This document shows, piece by piece, positions 22,449 to 33,481 of a stretch of DNA of 64,000 nucleotides (within the stretch, counting starts at the first letter, position 1; every line of letters starts with the position of its first letter). This DNA comes from Symbiodinium natans (taxonomy: Eukaryota; Sar; Dinophyceae; Suessiales; Symbiodiniaceae). The DNA lies in the NCBI GenBank assembly GCA_905221605.1, contig CAJNDS010002605.1:259501-323500 (forward strand), written 5' to 3'. Below the pieces are notes generated by a model. That model searched no databases. It was not told where the DNA came from and saw nothing but the letters and a program-made list of their open reading frames with translations. The position numbers and the translations under genes were made by a program.

Positions 22449-23054
22449 AACAGTGGACCGATCAAAGATGTGAGGCAGAGGCAGCCCAGCACCCGACGAG
22501 ACACGGAGCAGACACTGAGACACACCGTGCGCGACGACTCCATGATCGAACCGGCGTCGGAAGGCAAGACGTCGAGTTGCGGAGTTTGTCCTGGCCTTTG
22601 GGGATTCCATAAGGTTTTTTCGAATATTTGGAGACACCTGGCAATCGCTTGACAAAGAATGACGCAAACGCAGACGAACCCCAACAGCCCCAAAGAAAAG
22701 CAAATTGCTGCATCGCAGGAGCGGGCACTGGGGTGTGGTATGTGGGACGTGTATGGCAGTTCGGGGAAGGCACTGGAAGCATTGGGAAGCGCCTGCGCAC
22801 TGATCGTCTTGATTCAGTGCAGTGCTTTCCTGCTCATTGAGGCACTTAGGGATGTGACGGGGAGTGACCCTTTAGAGCTTGGTGAGTACAGCGTGCCGAG
22901 TTGTCTTGGAGGATCAATGCACAGAGTGGAGGATCTAGGTGACCTCATGGGCTCAGGATACGGGAGTTTGAGGTTCTGCTACGTACGCAGGGCTCAGTAT
23001 CCAGTGGCATGTGCTCTCCGCTACCTGCTTGTGTTTTATCGCTTGCTGATCTAG
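22449..23054 (+). CDS. Unknown protein with a hydrophobic segment
   Basis: Exon 22449-22613 (acceptor TGTTTGGTTGCAG, donor AAG|GTTTTT) encodes STRRDTEQTLRHTVRDDSMI and PASEGKTSSCGVCPGLWGFH. Exon 22719 onward (acceptor TGCTGCATCGCAG, phase 0 agrees) encodes KALEALGSACALIVLIQCSA followed by FLLIEALRDVTGSDPLELG, a possible membrane helix. A perfect donor G|GTGAGT at 22881 could splice to an exon at 22957-23054, but the intervening bases are also open in the same frame. Both routes keep phase and end in TAG at 23054. The 5' part of the gene is not seen. This marks a change of coding strand relative to 1.9-21.7 kb. Confidence 0.5.
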
Positions 23055-23802
23055 AGCCAAGGAAATCTAGGCGCAGGCAGACATCTGACACCTGTCCCAA
23101 GCCGCACGATCAATCACGCCAATCTGAAACCGTAGCCCTGCTTCATCGCCCGAGCATTGAAGGTCCAAACCAACTCACTGACACCAATCCATCCCCCATG
23201 CACCCGCTTGGCCCAGGACCTCAGGCTCCTGTCCCAGGACCACCATGGCCACCGACAACGTGGCCTGACTTGCCAGCTAGACCCTTGGACACCGGACGGG
23301 GTGGGGGGGTAGCGTACCCATGAGTTCCATCCACATGTGGGCATTCAAGTCAAGTGCTCTGGGGCCAGATATGTGGATCCTTGCCAGAAACGCAGCAGGC
23401 TTTCAGACGCAAAGCCCTGAGCATCACGTTAGGCAATCTTGCCTAAGTTTCGAGCAACCTTACCTGAGGGACTGACTTAACAGCCGCGCACCTTTGGCAA
23501 CCCCTCGAGCGTCACCCTACATTGGAATGCCGAGTCCGGAGCCAGGCATTTCGATACCTGCAGCAATGACCATGAGAAATTCTTGGGTGTGGAAATGACA
23601 AATGGACAATGTGCCGACCGAAGCACGTTGGACATGAGGGCTTTTTGTGGAAGCTCCTAGTCGAGGGCTAGCTTCACGTGACCATGCAGAACGCTGTTCG
23701 CGCCAATTCTGATATCTGAAGCTGCGCTCCGTAGCAGCAAGGCACCCAGCATGCCCCGTGTTTCAAGCCTAGGCCCTACCTTGATCTGGGTGCTGCCCAA
23801 AA

Positions 23803-23879
23803 AAGGGAGGGGGGAGCCGATTTTACCCCTTATATACTAGAATCCTCAGTATCGGAGCCCCTATTTTCGGAAACCCCCA
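23803..23879. mobile_element. Short foldback element, family 2, copy 1
   Basis: The right end CCCCTATTTTCGGAAACC and the central ATACTAGAATCC resemble the element at 51764-51845. The left end is a poorer inverted match. No coding capacity is expected. See the separate finding. Confidence 0.45.
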
Positions 23880-23952
23880 TCGGTCCGAGGTGCCCAAGCC
23901 ATCGTTGGAAGCTTTCTTTTTGAAGGCCTGGGTTGCACTCCAAGGCTTTCTT

Positions 23953-24017
23953 TTTTTTTTTTTTGGGTGGGGGGGGGGGGTTGGGTGGGGGGGTGGGTGG
24001 GGGGGTGGGTGGGGGGT
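23953..24017. repeat. G-rich repeat (GGGGGTGGGT-like)
   Basis: A T-run followed by runs of G interrupted by single or paired T, potentially quadruplex-forming. Confidence 0.9.
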
Positions 24018-24033
24018 GTTGAGTCGTATTGAA

Positions 24034-24166
24034 GAAGTACTTCTACTTTTGGAAACTGCCTAGAAATGTCCTCTGGGCTTGAGCTTGGCAGGTCCAGTTG
24101 AAAGCAGCAATGTCCAGCAGAAGCAAATGAATTTCTGATCATTCTAGCTTTAGTGTAGAGTTGCAA
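24034..24166 (-). CDS. Exon candidate next to a G-rich repeat
   Basis: The minus frame reads TKARMIRNSFASAGHCCFQL then DLPSSSPEDISRQFPKVEVL and LQYDS before running into the CCACC repeat at 23953-24017. The composition is good, but no clean acceptor or donor is identified. Confidence 0.33.
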
Positions 24167-24437
24167 GTGTGGGTGTAGCTGACTTCCGCTGAATCTGTCA
24201 CCAAAGACAGCTCGCAGGTGCTTTTCAAGAATGTTGTCCAGTCAAGCTCACGGCTACTGAACAAACCATATCATTCCTGGACGCTGCTATAATTACATAC
24301 TTTACACGCTTGAAGCCTCAATGCGGCGGAAGTGTGCAAATCTACGTAGATGATTTCAATCCAGAGGAAGCCCACTCTTCAATCTGAACACCCCCGAACC
24401 CGAGCAATCTCTTGTTCCGACGCCTGAACTCTTAGCC

Positions 24438-24842
24438 CTATGATGTAGCCGAAACGCGAAAGCCTAACCCGCAAGAATATTGGGCCAGAGGGCGTGAAAA
24501 ATCGCTGTTAGCAGTGTTCGGCCCGAGAGCGGGCGCGAGTAGGACGTCAGCTTGAGCCAGCAGAATGTTGCGAAAATTGTGCTTTTTCAAATAAATTTTG
24601 GCTTTAGGACTTCGGGTTTGGGGTGGGTCTGTCAGGTTTAGGCGCTGGAAACCCGGCCCTCCAGCGGTCCTTGTGCAGCAAAACAAATCTGGCCTTTCTT
24701 CCTGGTTGGCCCCGAGCAGTTGCTTGCCTAGGCCTGTCAAGAGATACCTCAAGGCCCTCCCCAAGGTTGCCGCATCACTCTTACCCACCCCGACATGCTC
24801 CATGGAACGCCGCCAAAAAAACCCTAAGGTCCGAAACAGCAC
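24438..24842 (-). CDS. Exon candidate, unknown protein
   Basis: A minus frame of 134 codons contains EHVGVGKSDAATLGRALRYL, KQLLGANQEERPDLFCCTRT and AKIYLKKHNFRNILLAQADV. A donor GAG|GTATCT follows GRAL, so the frame may be two exons rather than one. It starts after an ATG near 24806. A plus ORF over the same bases is less charged. Confidence 0.42.
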   Translation of the reverse strand: MLFRTLGFFWRRSMEHVGVGKSDAATLGRALRYLLTGLGKQLLGANQEERPDLFCCTRTAGGPGFQRLNLTDPPQTRSPKAKIYLKKHNFRNILLAQADVLLAPALGPNTANSDFSRPLAQYSCGLGFRVSATS

Positions 24843-25559
24843 GCCACGAAGCGCAACAGGGCCAACGAAGCGCCTTGAAGTCGGCTTCGGGTAGCTGCCT
24901 GGCCACCTCGCCGCTGCGGGCTTCTGGGGGGGCTCGTTTCGAAGGGTTCAGCTGATGTAGATCTCAGGATACATCTTCTTGCTGCGCTGCGCTGTCAAGA
25001 AAACCCTGAACACATGGCGAGCGGTCGCAACCGTCCGAGCACAGAGCCACTTGCTTGTGGATGTAAAAGAACCTCGACCTCGGCAACAGCCACAGAATAG
25101 CGTGAGCCGAGTCCAGCCCCGCAGCTGATCTTTGGCACATTCGCATGCAGATCTAAGCTGTTGAAAGGACGTACTCCCACGATGCTTGATACTGATACTA
25201 GGAAAAGCGACACAAGGGGACCACAACACTAGCGTTGTTGGCTTCAAGCCTCACGCCGATTGCTTGTCTTACTGACGGTTTGTTGTGGCTTGGGCGTTCA
25301 CCGGTCGAGAGCCATGGAGAGCGCAGGTAGGAGATGCAAGGCCGGAAGCCCCCCCCAGACATACCTAAGTCCTGTTCGCTTCCACCAGCTTGCGACAAAA
25401 TCCCCATACACGCAGCCGCTGCAAAACTCTGCATGTATGAGAACCATATGCTCAACCAGGCCAAACCGTAGAGGCTCTCGCCAATGCTGCGTTGTGAGCG
25501 TCTGCCCGCTCAAGGCCTACACGCAGAAGGAGCTTCCATGATTGATGGCAAAAACCTAC

Positions 25560-25690
25560 TTGGGAGATGCGTCTTGAATCTTCAGGTCTGCGTGACACTT
25601 TGCAAAGGGGTCTCTGTCCAAGATGCAGGCCGTGCGAATTCCCACAATTCCGGCTCTTGGGCGGGGCTCATTGTGCAAGGGCACGGCTCC
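25560..25690 (-). CDS. Exon candidate, unknown protein
   Basis: The minus frame reads RAGIVGIRTACILDRDPFAK then CHADLKIQDASP and ends at a donor CCCAA|GTAGGT. The upstream acceptor is not clear. The region 24.9-25.5 kb also has several open minus frames (for example FFYIHKQVALCSDGCDRSPC near 25.0 kb), none fixed by splice sites. Confidence 0.38.
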
Positions 25691-25952
25691 ATTCCCAGAC
25701 CATTGAGGATGTGTGCACGTGCCGATCCATCCTAAAACCCGATACTTCGCCTGCCAGCTCAAGGGGCTCAGCATGGTCCCTAGCCCGAAACCTTAGGAGA
25801 TCAGAACATGTGGGAGTCCGAAGGACACGAAAGAACCCAACTAAGCTCCAAGCTACGATGAAGGCTCCCTGAAGTCCTTCAACCCTAAACCCTTAACCCT
25901 TAAGTCCCATACTTAGGTCCCTTGAGGCCCCAAAGTCCTTGAAGCCCCCATA

Positions 25953-26055
25953 TTGGGATGTTCCGCCTTATGCTAACAGTCCTGAATCGGGATGAAAGTA
26001 CCCCCCCTATTGTAATCCTTATGAAGGACTGTTAGTACAAGGGGGAACACCCCAA
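25953..26055. mobile_element. Foldback (MITE-like) element, family 1, copy 1
   Basis: A 103-bp unit begins TTGGGATGTTCC and ends in its inverse GGAACACCCCAA. Inverted arms of about 30 bp also pair CTAACAGTCCT with AGGACTGTTAG. There is no ORF. A second full copy lies at 27031-27132. Confidence 0.7.
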
Positions 26056-26739
26056 CCCCCAAAGCCCAAAGTTTTTGAAGCCCGGACCTCCGCTAGCGCC
26101 GACTTGAACCCGCTCCGCGAGCGCAGTGGGCTGAGTTGATGGCAGCGCCTGCGGATCAGGGCGAAGCACCAACCACTGGACACGGGCCTGTGAATTAAAT
26201 CGGTTCAGGGCGGCAAAAAAGAAGTAGGGCCTCTCGGGGAGCCATCGGGAGCTACATGCTGGCCTTTGGAGACAGCTCCCCGATCACTCTCTCCTCTATT
26301 GAGCCTTGAAGGAGGCTTTAAAGGGCTCTGGGATGTCATCCTCAGAGGCCAAAAACATCAAACCTGCCGAGTCCTAGAGTTCCAGTAAAGATGCCAAGGA
26401 TGCGATAAGTCAAGAAGGGATCCGAGAGCATCGCCGTACGCAAGAGCAGCAGCAGTCACCAATAGGGCTTCGGGTTGAGGGTTGAGGGTTTAGGGGTTGA
26501 TCTTCAGTCACTCTCTATCTCGAGATTGCTTGGCTACCTAATCAAAGGCGTGTGAGCAAAGAGCAAGTGTACGATTTTGTATGATATGTGTTCTGCAGAG
26601 TTTTGATACAAGCCGCAGACACACGAAATTAGCGAATGATACTCACGCGCAGTTTGTTGCTCAGGACGAGACCCTCCAAACTTGAAACTGCCCGAAGTCT
26701 CATGTATCGACAACCTTCAGCCACATTAAGCTAACAAGC

Positions 26740-26742
<3 letters not shown>

Positions 26743-26772
<30 letters not shown>
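26743..26772. repeat. A homopolymer (about 30 nt)
   Basis: A run of about 30 A after CAAGCC. It could be the tail of a retroposed copy on the plus strand, but no coding remnant is recognised before it. Confidence 0.9.
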
Positions 26773-26773
<1 letters not shown>

Positions 26774-27030
26774 GCCCGGCCAGATGAGGAGATCGCCAAG
26801 CGCGCGCTCGGCTGTGGCTAGGGCCTCGACCACCCAGCTTTGGAGGTAGCCACCAATGATTGTTCAAGAACCATCAAGAACCCACAGACCGAAGGTTAAT
26901 GCCTCAGGGTTAAGGCAACAAACCCAAAACCACCCTGAGTTCGAAGCACCTAAACCAGAAGCTGCCTCGAGTTCCCCCTGAACCTCCAAACCCTCCACCC
27001 TAAATCCCTCCAGACCTTGAACCCTTGACC

Positions 27031-27132
27031 TTGGGATGTTCCCCCTCATACTAACAGGTCCTTAAGAGGGGATTAGAAGAGGGGTACCCAAATCCCGATT
27101 TAGGACTGCTAGTATAACGGGGAACATCCCAA
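27031..27132. mobile_element. Foldback (MITE-like) element, family 1, copy 2
   Basis: A 102-bp unit starting TTGGGATGTTCCCCCT and ending GGGGAACATCCCAA, with arms of about 30 bp and a 40-bp unpaired middle. It is clearly related to 25953-26055, both in the arms and in the positions of CTAACAG and GGACTG. A single arm is found again at 27625-27650. Confidence 0.75.
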
Positions 27133-27624
27133 ACCCTCGGCCCCAAAACGCCACCTTGGGACATGACTAAACCAGGCCTCACAGTCCACTGCCCCTGACT
27201 TCGCCTGCTGCGCAGCCAGCATCGCCGAGCCCGCCTACCACACATTCAGATTTTCGAGGTTTTCGGGTTTAGAGTTTAGAGGGTTTAGAGGGGTTCAGGG
27301 TTTCGGTTTTGGGGCTCCTTTCGGATATCCGGACCACCAGACTCAGATTGCGTGATTTCAGGCTTGTATGACTTGCAACTATCTGCAGCTGCGCCTGGAA
27401 CCCTGAACCTTGCAGGTTGCCTGAAGACCCCCCAAGACTTCAACACGACCCCCCCAAGATATCAAATTCGAGGAAACAAAACCCCCAAAAACACCCAATA
27501 ACGATCCACGCCCTGGCCTCACTCGCTTGTTGGCGCAGGTCTCGGGGCTCTTTCGTGCACGGGGCCTTCCTGAACTTTGGGGTTCAAGGCTTCGGCCCTC
27601 TTGATGGCTTTGCTTGCTTGGGAG

Positions 27625-27650
27625 TTAGGATGTTCCCCCTTTTTACTAAC
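27625..27650. mobile_element. Solo arm of foldback family 1
   Basis: TTAGGATGTTCCCCC followed by TTTACTAAC matches one arm of the elements at 25953 and 27031. The partner arm is absent within 150 bases, so this is a truncated copy. Confidence 0.5.
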
Positions 27651-27750
27651 TTGGCGGTTTCGAGACTCTGGGGGCTTATGTATTGACTCCCTTTCTGGGG
27701 ACTAGAGTGGGGGCTCGGGGCTTGTAGCCTTCGGGTTCGACATGGTTCAG

Positions 27751-27900
27751 CGACTGGTGCCGGCATTTCGTTGTTTGGGCGGCGTCAACGTGTTTGACCC
27801 GAATGGCCCCCAAAATATGGCACCTGTCAGACGAAGCCCTCGAGATATTGTCGAGATGCAGATGCAGAATGTCCTGCGCCACCTGAGCTGCCAGAGCAAG
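27751..27900 (+). CDS. Exon candidate, unknown protein
   Basis: A 150-nt exon, phase 0 at both ends: acceptor CGACATGGTTCAG, donor CAAG|GTAAAC (near-ideal). It encodes RLVPAFRCLGGVNVFDPNGP, then RRSPRDIVEMQMQNVLRHLS. The minus strand is also open here (AQDILHLHLDNISRASSDRC), so the strand is not certain. Confidence 0.42.
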
Positions 27901-28499
27901 GTAAACCTGAACATTGAAGCTTCACTTGCACTACGCAAATCCTACGAAAGCTACCTAAGATTTTGGCGGTGTCGGGGTGTGCGGCTTAGCGGCTTATGGG
28001 CTTAGCGCGTACTTCTTGCCAGCATTGGCAATCGACAGACAAAGCGCAGGACGTGAGCAGAAACCCCCACAACATCCCACCCCCACCTCCCCCCCCTCCC
28101 CCAAAGAAAACAAAAAAAGGAAACTTTCCAGGAACCCGCAGGCCCGCCTCCAGCCACCTCCGGGCATCGCCACCCGGGGCTGTGGCCCTCACTGCAGCGG
28201 AGAGCGCCTCCGCCGCCTTCTCCTCTCGCCCGCAGAGGAGTTTACAAGGGTTTTAGAGGGGTGCACAGGATTTACAGGATTTGTAGGATTGCTTCTGGCT
28301 ACTAGGCTTAAGAGAAAACTCTTCGGGTTGGGTTCAGCCTTCGAGGGCCTGTGGCCCCTGAGGCATGGGAACCCTACACCCTTCAACCCACGTTTCACAA
28401 GCTTCGTTAAGTCGGGATTCGGCCGTACGCGTTGGGCCCACGACTTCCACGATGTCCAAACAGAATGCCAACAAAGATCCCACTTGAAGCCTGAATCCT

Positions 28500-28971
28500 G
28501 TGGATCCTTATAATTCGTCTCCTGGGCCTGATCGCAGAAGAACTGGACTTGTGCCAGATACTCGCTTCGGCTGCGAAGGAAGGGGCCTGAAGAAGCCTGG
28601 GCTTTTTGTCCCGGAGTAGACTGGCTGCTCCCAGCATACGCTGCTCCACCCTTCTCTTGACCAGCACGCCTTGCTGGAGGCGACTGGTCCTGATTGCCTG
28701 TCTCATCTACCACTTGGTGAGTTCCTGTTGCCAGTGAAGATTGTGGATTCTGGTTGGCTGGTCGAGACTCCGAGCCAGGAACCTCATCACCGTCTGCCTC
28801 GTCCACATGCACGGCTGGGGACTGCGACATGGGCTTGGACTCCAGAGGCGCGACACCTTCCTCCAAAGCCCGGCTGTGCTTCAGAGAAACCGGAGGGCGA
28901 AGTGGCAGTGGATCGATGAGAAGTTCCTGATCCAGACCATCATCCCAGTCGTCGGCATCGTTCAAGGACGG
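28500..28971 (-). CDS. Unknown acidic, disordered protein region
   Basis: The minus frame is open for about 279 codons (29028-28189), the longest ORF here that is not built on a repeat. A likely acceptor GACCGCTGCAG puts the exon start at 28971. It encodes LNDADDWDDGLDQELLIDPL, AVHVDEADGDEVPGSESRPA and VDETGNQDQSPPARRAGQEK, then SRSEYLAQVQFFCDQAQETN. This looks like an intrinsically disordered acidic segment followed by a short ordered one. The 3' end is uncertain: reading beyond about 28500 loses coding character. No family is recognised. Confidence 0.6.
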
Positions 28972-29609
28972 CTGCAGCGGTCTAAGTCGGGCTGAACTTT
29001 GCCTTGGCAAAGAGGCGATGCAGAAGCGGATTCAGACTCAAGGTTTTCGGGGACAGGATGGGACACGAAAACAACCTAAGAATGCCCGTGGCCGTTTGCA
29101 CCGCGCCAAAGAAACTTGCAATCCGAGGACACAAACAACCTTTTAAACCAACATTGGCCAAGTCAGATGCCAGGTAACAGCTTTAAGGTCTCGAGGAGCA
29201 CGAGGAGGGCGAGGCGCTCGCAGTGTGCGGCTGCAACGCGGGAGGAGAGCCCAGGAAGCGCCTGAGGGGCAGCGGAGTTCAGATCTCCCCCTTGAACTTC
29301 ACCCCCCGGTCGCCTGGGAGAAGCGGACCGGCCCTTTGTCTTACTCAGCCCGAAAAGTCGAAGGCTAAGACCCCGAAGCCCCCAAAAACCTCAAAGCACC
29401 TCAAGAGGGGACTATTGCCCTACGGACATCGAAAGACGCCATGACATTGAAACATGGCTTGGGTCTTTTGCGATGTCCGACCGAAAAAAACTTGCAATGT
29501 CCGGCACTACGGACATCGAAAAAACTGAACCTTGGGTTGGGACGGTCGGCCTCCGGACGGACGGGACGGACGGGTGTGCGGAGGGGCGCAGAGAGGGACG
29601 GACTCGGAC

Positions 29610-29830
29610 GCGCACTGGGTTGTGCATGCTTTGAATGTCGCACACAAGACAGGGGTACGATTCGCTCTGCGCGCAGGCTTGTGTACGTTGTGGTATCGCA
29701 CGTGAGACAAGGGTGTAAAAATTGTTGCGGGCATTGGGTTGTGCATGTTGTGCACAGACAAGGGGTACGATTTAAATGCGGGCAATGGGTTGCATGTTCT
29801 GATGTCGTAAAGCACGACTATACCCCGGGA
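29610..29830. repeat. Degenerate tandem repeat, about 65-75 bp period
   Basis: Three to four imperfect copies share GGGTTGTGCATG, then GATGTCGCAC or TATCGCAC, then GACAAGGGTACGATT. Copies begin near 29613, 29675 (weak), 29730 and 29785. Confidence 0.6.
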
Positions 29831-30437
29831 CAGTTTTCTCCGACCGAACATTAAGCCTTAAACGCAGGACTGCCCCAGCACAGATTTCTCCGACCATGGC
29901 CGGCAAATTAGAGTCAGAAAGCATTGCATTGGGCTCAGATGGTCAATTTACTCGAACCCGCTTTTCTGCGCTGCGAAGGATTGAAGTCGGACAGATTCTG
30001 ACAACAAAACGGGCTTACGATGGTTCGTTGCCTTCTGCTCTCTGAGCTGCACCTTTTGAATGCTGGAAGGAAAGCCCCATCCCAGCAAAACTCTAGCAAA
30101 AAGACTTCAGGCTTCACTTCTGTTATGTGGCTTGCGGAGCAGTGGTGTCCGTAACCCTGTTTTCGCCTTCTTGTAGCTAGCAGGGTGTAGGCAGGGTCCC
30201 AGCCACTTTTACCCTCTCGGCAATGGTTTGGGCAAGCCACAGAATCTCCAAGTCCAAATGTAGCGGCTGCAGCGCAGAGCAACGCCGATCCAAGCAGCGT
30301 TCGAAAACAGCTCTACTCTCCCACCGCATTTTTGCAGGAATGCTGCTCCCATGTTGTAGTCTTGCGATTGGCTATACCCCGATCCAGTTCGACATCTATG
30401 TGCTGTGAGAGAGCCAGTCCCGGCTTTTCGTTGCAGG

Positions 30438-30625
30438 ACGTTTTTTCGATGTCGGGGCTCCACGTCTTTCGATGTCCTGGGGTCTTCTTCGCTGTCGGAC
30501 GGTTTGCTCGATGTCCTCGGGTGCACCGTGGCATCGTTCGATGTCATGGGGTCTGCTTTCGCTGTTATCTGTCGATGTCATGGCGATTTTTTCGATGTCT
30601 GCGCGGCTTTTTTCGATGTCGGGGC
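30438..30625. repeat. Cluster of TTCGATGTC words
   Basis: At least six exact TTCGATGTC words and two near copies (CTCGATGTC, GTCGATGTC) occur at irregular spacing (15-45 bp). The inverse GACATCGAA appears near 29427 and 29514. Confidence 0.75.
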
Positions 30626-31600
30626 GTGCAGCCCCCTGAAAGCCCTGAAGCCCCGACACGCCCTGACTCAGTGCCACGCCTCCTGGGCCTCTGTGGCCAC
30701 ACGCCGCCCCCACCCGATGAGCCTGCAGCCAAGCTGGCAAAGCTCTTACCATATGGTGATGCTAAACGGTCCGCCCGCCGACCCAAGCCGTTGCTGCGTA
30801 GGAGCTGAGCTCTGCTTCGGTGTGGGTGGCCCAGGGAAGTGGACAGGAACGCCGGCAACTCCTGCAAATGCACTGAATGCAACCTGAAGCCGTACCAAAG
30901 ACAAGTGAAAAGGGACTGAAAGGAAAAGAGGAACAGTGTCCTAGGAGCCTAGCACAACTCCAGGATAGCGACGTCCTGTTTTCAAAGCCAACAACATCTT
31001 AGCACTTTGAGACTTTAAGTCTTCACAACTCAATGCTTGTGCGCGCTTGTCCGGACATCTGTCACAGACTCTTGCCCAGGCTTGAGTTTTCGGCGAGGAG
31101 AACTCCGAGATACTTGAGGTCACGAAGATGCCAGACAGAAAATCACGCCCCAGTGTGTCCATCAAACACCGGACGTGCCGAAAGCCAAACGAAGCCTCCT
31201 GACTCCAGAACAGACCTTTGAAACCCTAAACCCTAAGCTGCCCTAAACCCTAAACCCCTTTCAATCCCATTTGGTGTTGAGTTCGAAGTGCCCAAGTCCA
31301 GTAGCTCTGAGCGGGGTCCTTTCCGTTTGGCCTTCGGGCGATTTGGGCTTCAGAGCTGGTGAGCTCTCCTGGGCGGAGTGTTGAAGCCTGCTTCACTGCG
31401 GTTTAGGGTTTAGGGTTAAGGCCTCAGGGTTTAGGGCCTTTTACTTTAAAGTCTTAGGGATAGAGAGCATGGGGCCAGGCCCGGGTAAGATTCAGGACCT
31501 ACAGACTCTTGAAGCCTGATTTGTCAAAACGATTCAACACGTTCAACCCCCCAGTGGCCCAGCATCTCTAGAACGCGCAGGAATTAGTGCAACACGCAGA

Positions 31601-31900
31601 GTGTCCTCGGGCCAATCTTTGGGCCCGAAGATGCCAGCTGACCCCGCGGCTCATCCCAGCCTGCGCGCAGGAGCCCCGGTGGAATTAAAAGCAAAAGACA
31701 CGCCCAGAGGCCCAAAAATGCCCAATACAATCCAATACATGATAGCATGGAGCGATGGAGAGTGCTTCTCTTGCCGGCAGCTGCGAAGAACTCAAGACAC
31801 AAGTGACAGGCAATCATGCAAGTTGTCGTCTTATGACCATCGCCTGGCCCCTCCCGGCCCGATGAAGACAAAGGAAGTACTCTCAGTTCTCAAAAAATTT
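31601..31900 (+). CDS. Exon candidate, strand uncertain
   Basis: The plus frame reads RAGAPVELKAKDTPRGPKMP, then IQYMIAWSDGECFSCRQLRR and PMKTKEVLSVLKKF. Charged, balanced composition favours plus over the leucine-rich minus frame. No firm splice sites were found. Confidence 0.32.
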
Positions 31901-32097
31901 CGAGCTCTAAACCCCAAAACCGAAACCCTCAACCCTAAACCGTCCTTGCAGAGAATGTCCAACGTGGCATCGGCACCGAAAGAGACGACCCGGCTCGGCA
32001 ACTGAGGTGTTCGGGGTTTTCGGAACAGAGCTACCTGTGCCACAGCGGCTTCTGTGCAGAGCACGCAAGGCACAAAAACGAACACTATGCAAAACAC

Positions 32098-32185
32098 AAA
32101 ATGTATTTTATATTATATGATACTATCCTGATCTTGTCTTATATTGTCTTATATTTATTGTAATGCATCAAATTATTAATGTTCT
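32098..32185. other. AT-rich island
   Basis: About 90 bases with TTATATTGTCTTATATTT-like sequence, far more AT-rich than the surroundings. It could be a 3' flank, an intron piece or an inserted organelle fragment; nothing more can be said from sequence alone. Confidence 0.6.
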
Positions 32186-32841
32186 TGCAATCTCGCTCTC
32201 TTTCGGCTGATAGGCGTGATACCCCTCGACAGACTGCAGCAGTAGACAGCAACCTTGCACGCACTGAAAAGCAGCCTCAAGCCAGCCTTTTTTCTGTGCA
32301 AACCGAGGACTAAAGTGACTAAAGCATGCCGAGCCGCCACTTCGCGAAGCCCTGGGAGGTCGGCGCGGCTGGTCGAGCGGGCTTGGAGAAAGAACCTTGG
32401 GCCCCGGTTGGATCCAACACAGCTCGTTCCCCGGGTTTCTCTTGCTGTTTTGCTCATGCTGGGTGCGACGTCGCGCTCTCAGACTTCGCTTCAGGAGCCT
32501 CCTGACTTTTCCCATCTCTCGCCCTTGGCCATGGGAACCATCACGGGGCTTTTAGCTCTCAATCACCCCCGTGTGCTCGACCCAAAAGACTCAAGGCCGC
32601 GATGGCATGGGGCCATGCTTTTGTGAACGTCATCCTTCATCTCCGAAACGGCGACTCAGTTCTGCACCTTCCGCCAAAAGGCCGCCCTGAAGCCAACAAT
32701 AAGTCCCCAACCAAGTCGTTAACAAACAACATCATCACCTTCCCATGCGACTTGGGACGCGGCTGGCGTTTCCATGCTTTCCGAAAGTATTCCCGATCTG
32801 GGTGTTGAGTGTGAGATGCTTCGGGGTCCAGGTTTGGGTTT

Positions 32842-33132
32842 TGGTGAAGTCTCAAGCACGTGAGGTGCTGGTGTTCGGATATGAGGGGCTACATGGACCG
32901 AATACCATAACACCAGACAATCCATGCAGAACACATGCAGATGCTGTCTTAAGTATTCCAGAGTCTTCTGGCCCGAGGATTTTTCAACGAATGAAGCACC
33001 GTACTACACCATGTGCGGCTCTCATGTCGGTCGCCAGCCGAATGCATTTGTTTGCTGCTTCCCCATGCCTCCGAAGCAGCCCCGAAGCGGCCAATTCGAA
33101 TCCTGGTCCTAGTTGTGAGAATTTTCAGGTTG
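32842..33132 (+). CDS. Exon candidate, two plus frames
   Basis: One plus frame runs to donor TTTTCAG|GTTGAA and reads EVLVFGYEGLHGPNTITPDN. The other reads SRVFWPEDFSTNEAPYYTMC and GRQPNAFVCCFPMPPKQPRS to a stop at 33112, after acceptor GATGCTGTCTTAAG. Both are plausible; only one can be right over the shared bases. Confidence 0.35.
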
Positions 33133-33481
33133 AAAGCCATGTTCCTTAGGCAACCATAAAAGTCACTTAAGACTCCACGGCTTCTTTGCCTCTGAGACCT
33201 GGAAGAACTCCCTTAAAGCATCTGCGATCCACGGCCAGCTGCGCCAACCCCACTGATGCCAATGTACAGTAGTACAGGGCTGTCAGCCCAAGCCTAAACA
33301 TCCCGAAGCCCGAATAGCGCTGCCGAAGTGCTGTGAGGAATCGGCCAGCTGCGGCCAGGCCTCCAGAACTGAGGCTGCCTCAGGGGCCTTGCAGGGCTGG
33401 TGATGAGGGCACTAAGGGGGGAGTCGTAGAGAGGATGCGTTTGTGTGGTCATCGATACACGGCTCGGTATGTATCTTTCAG

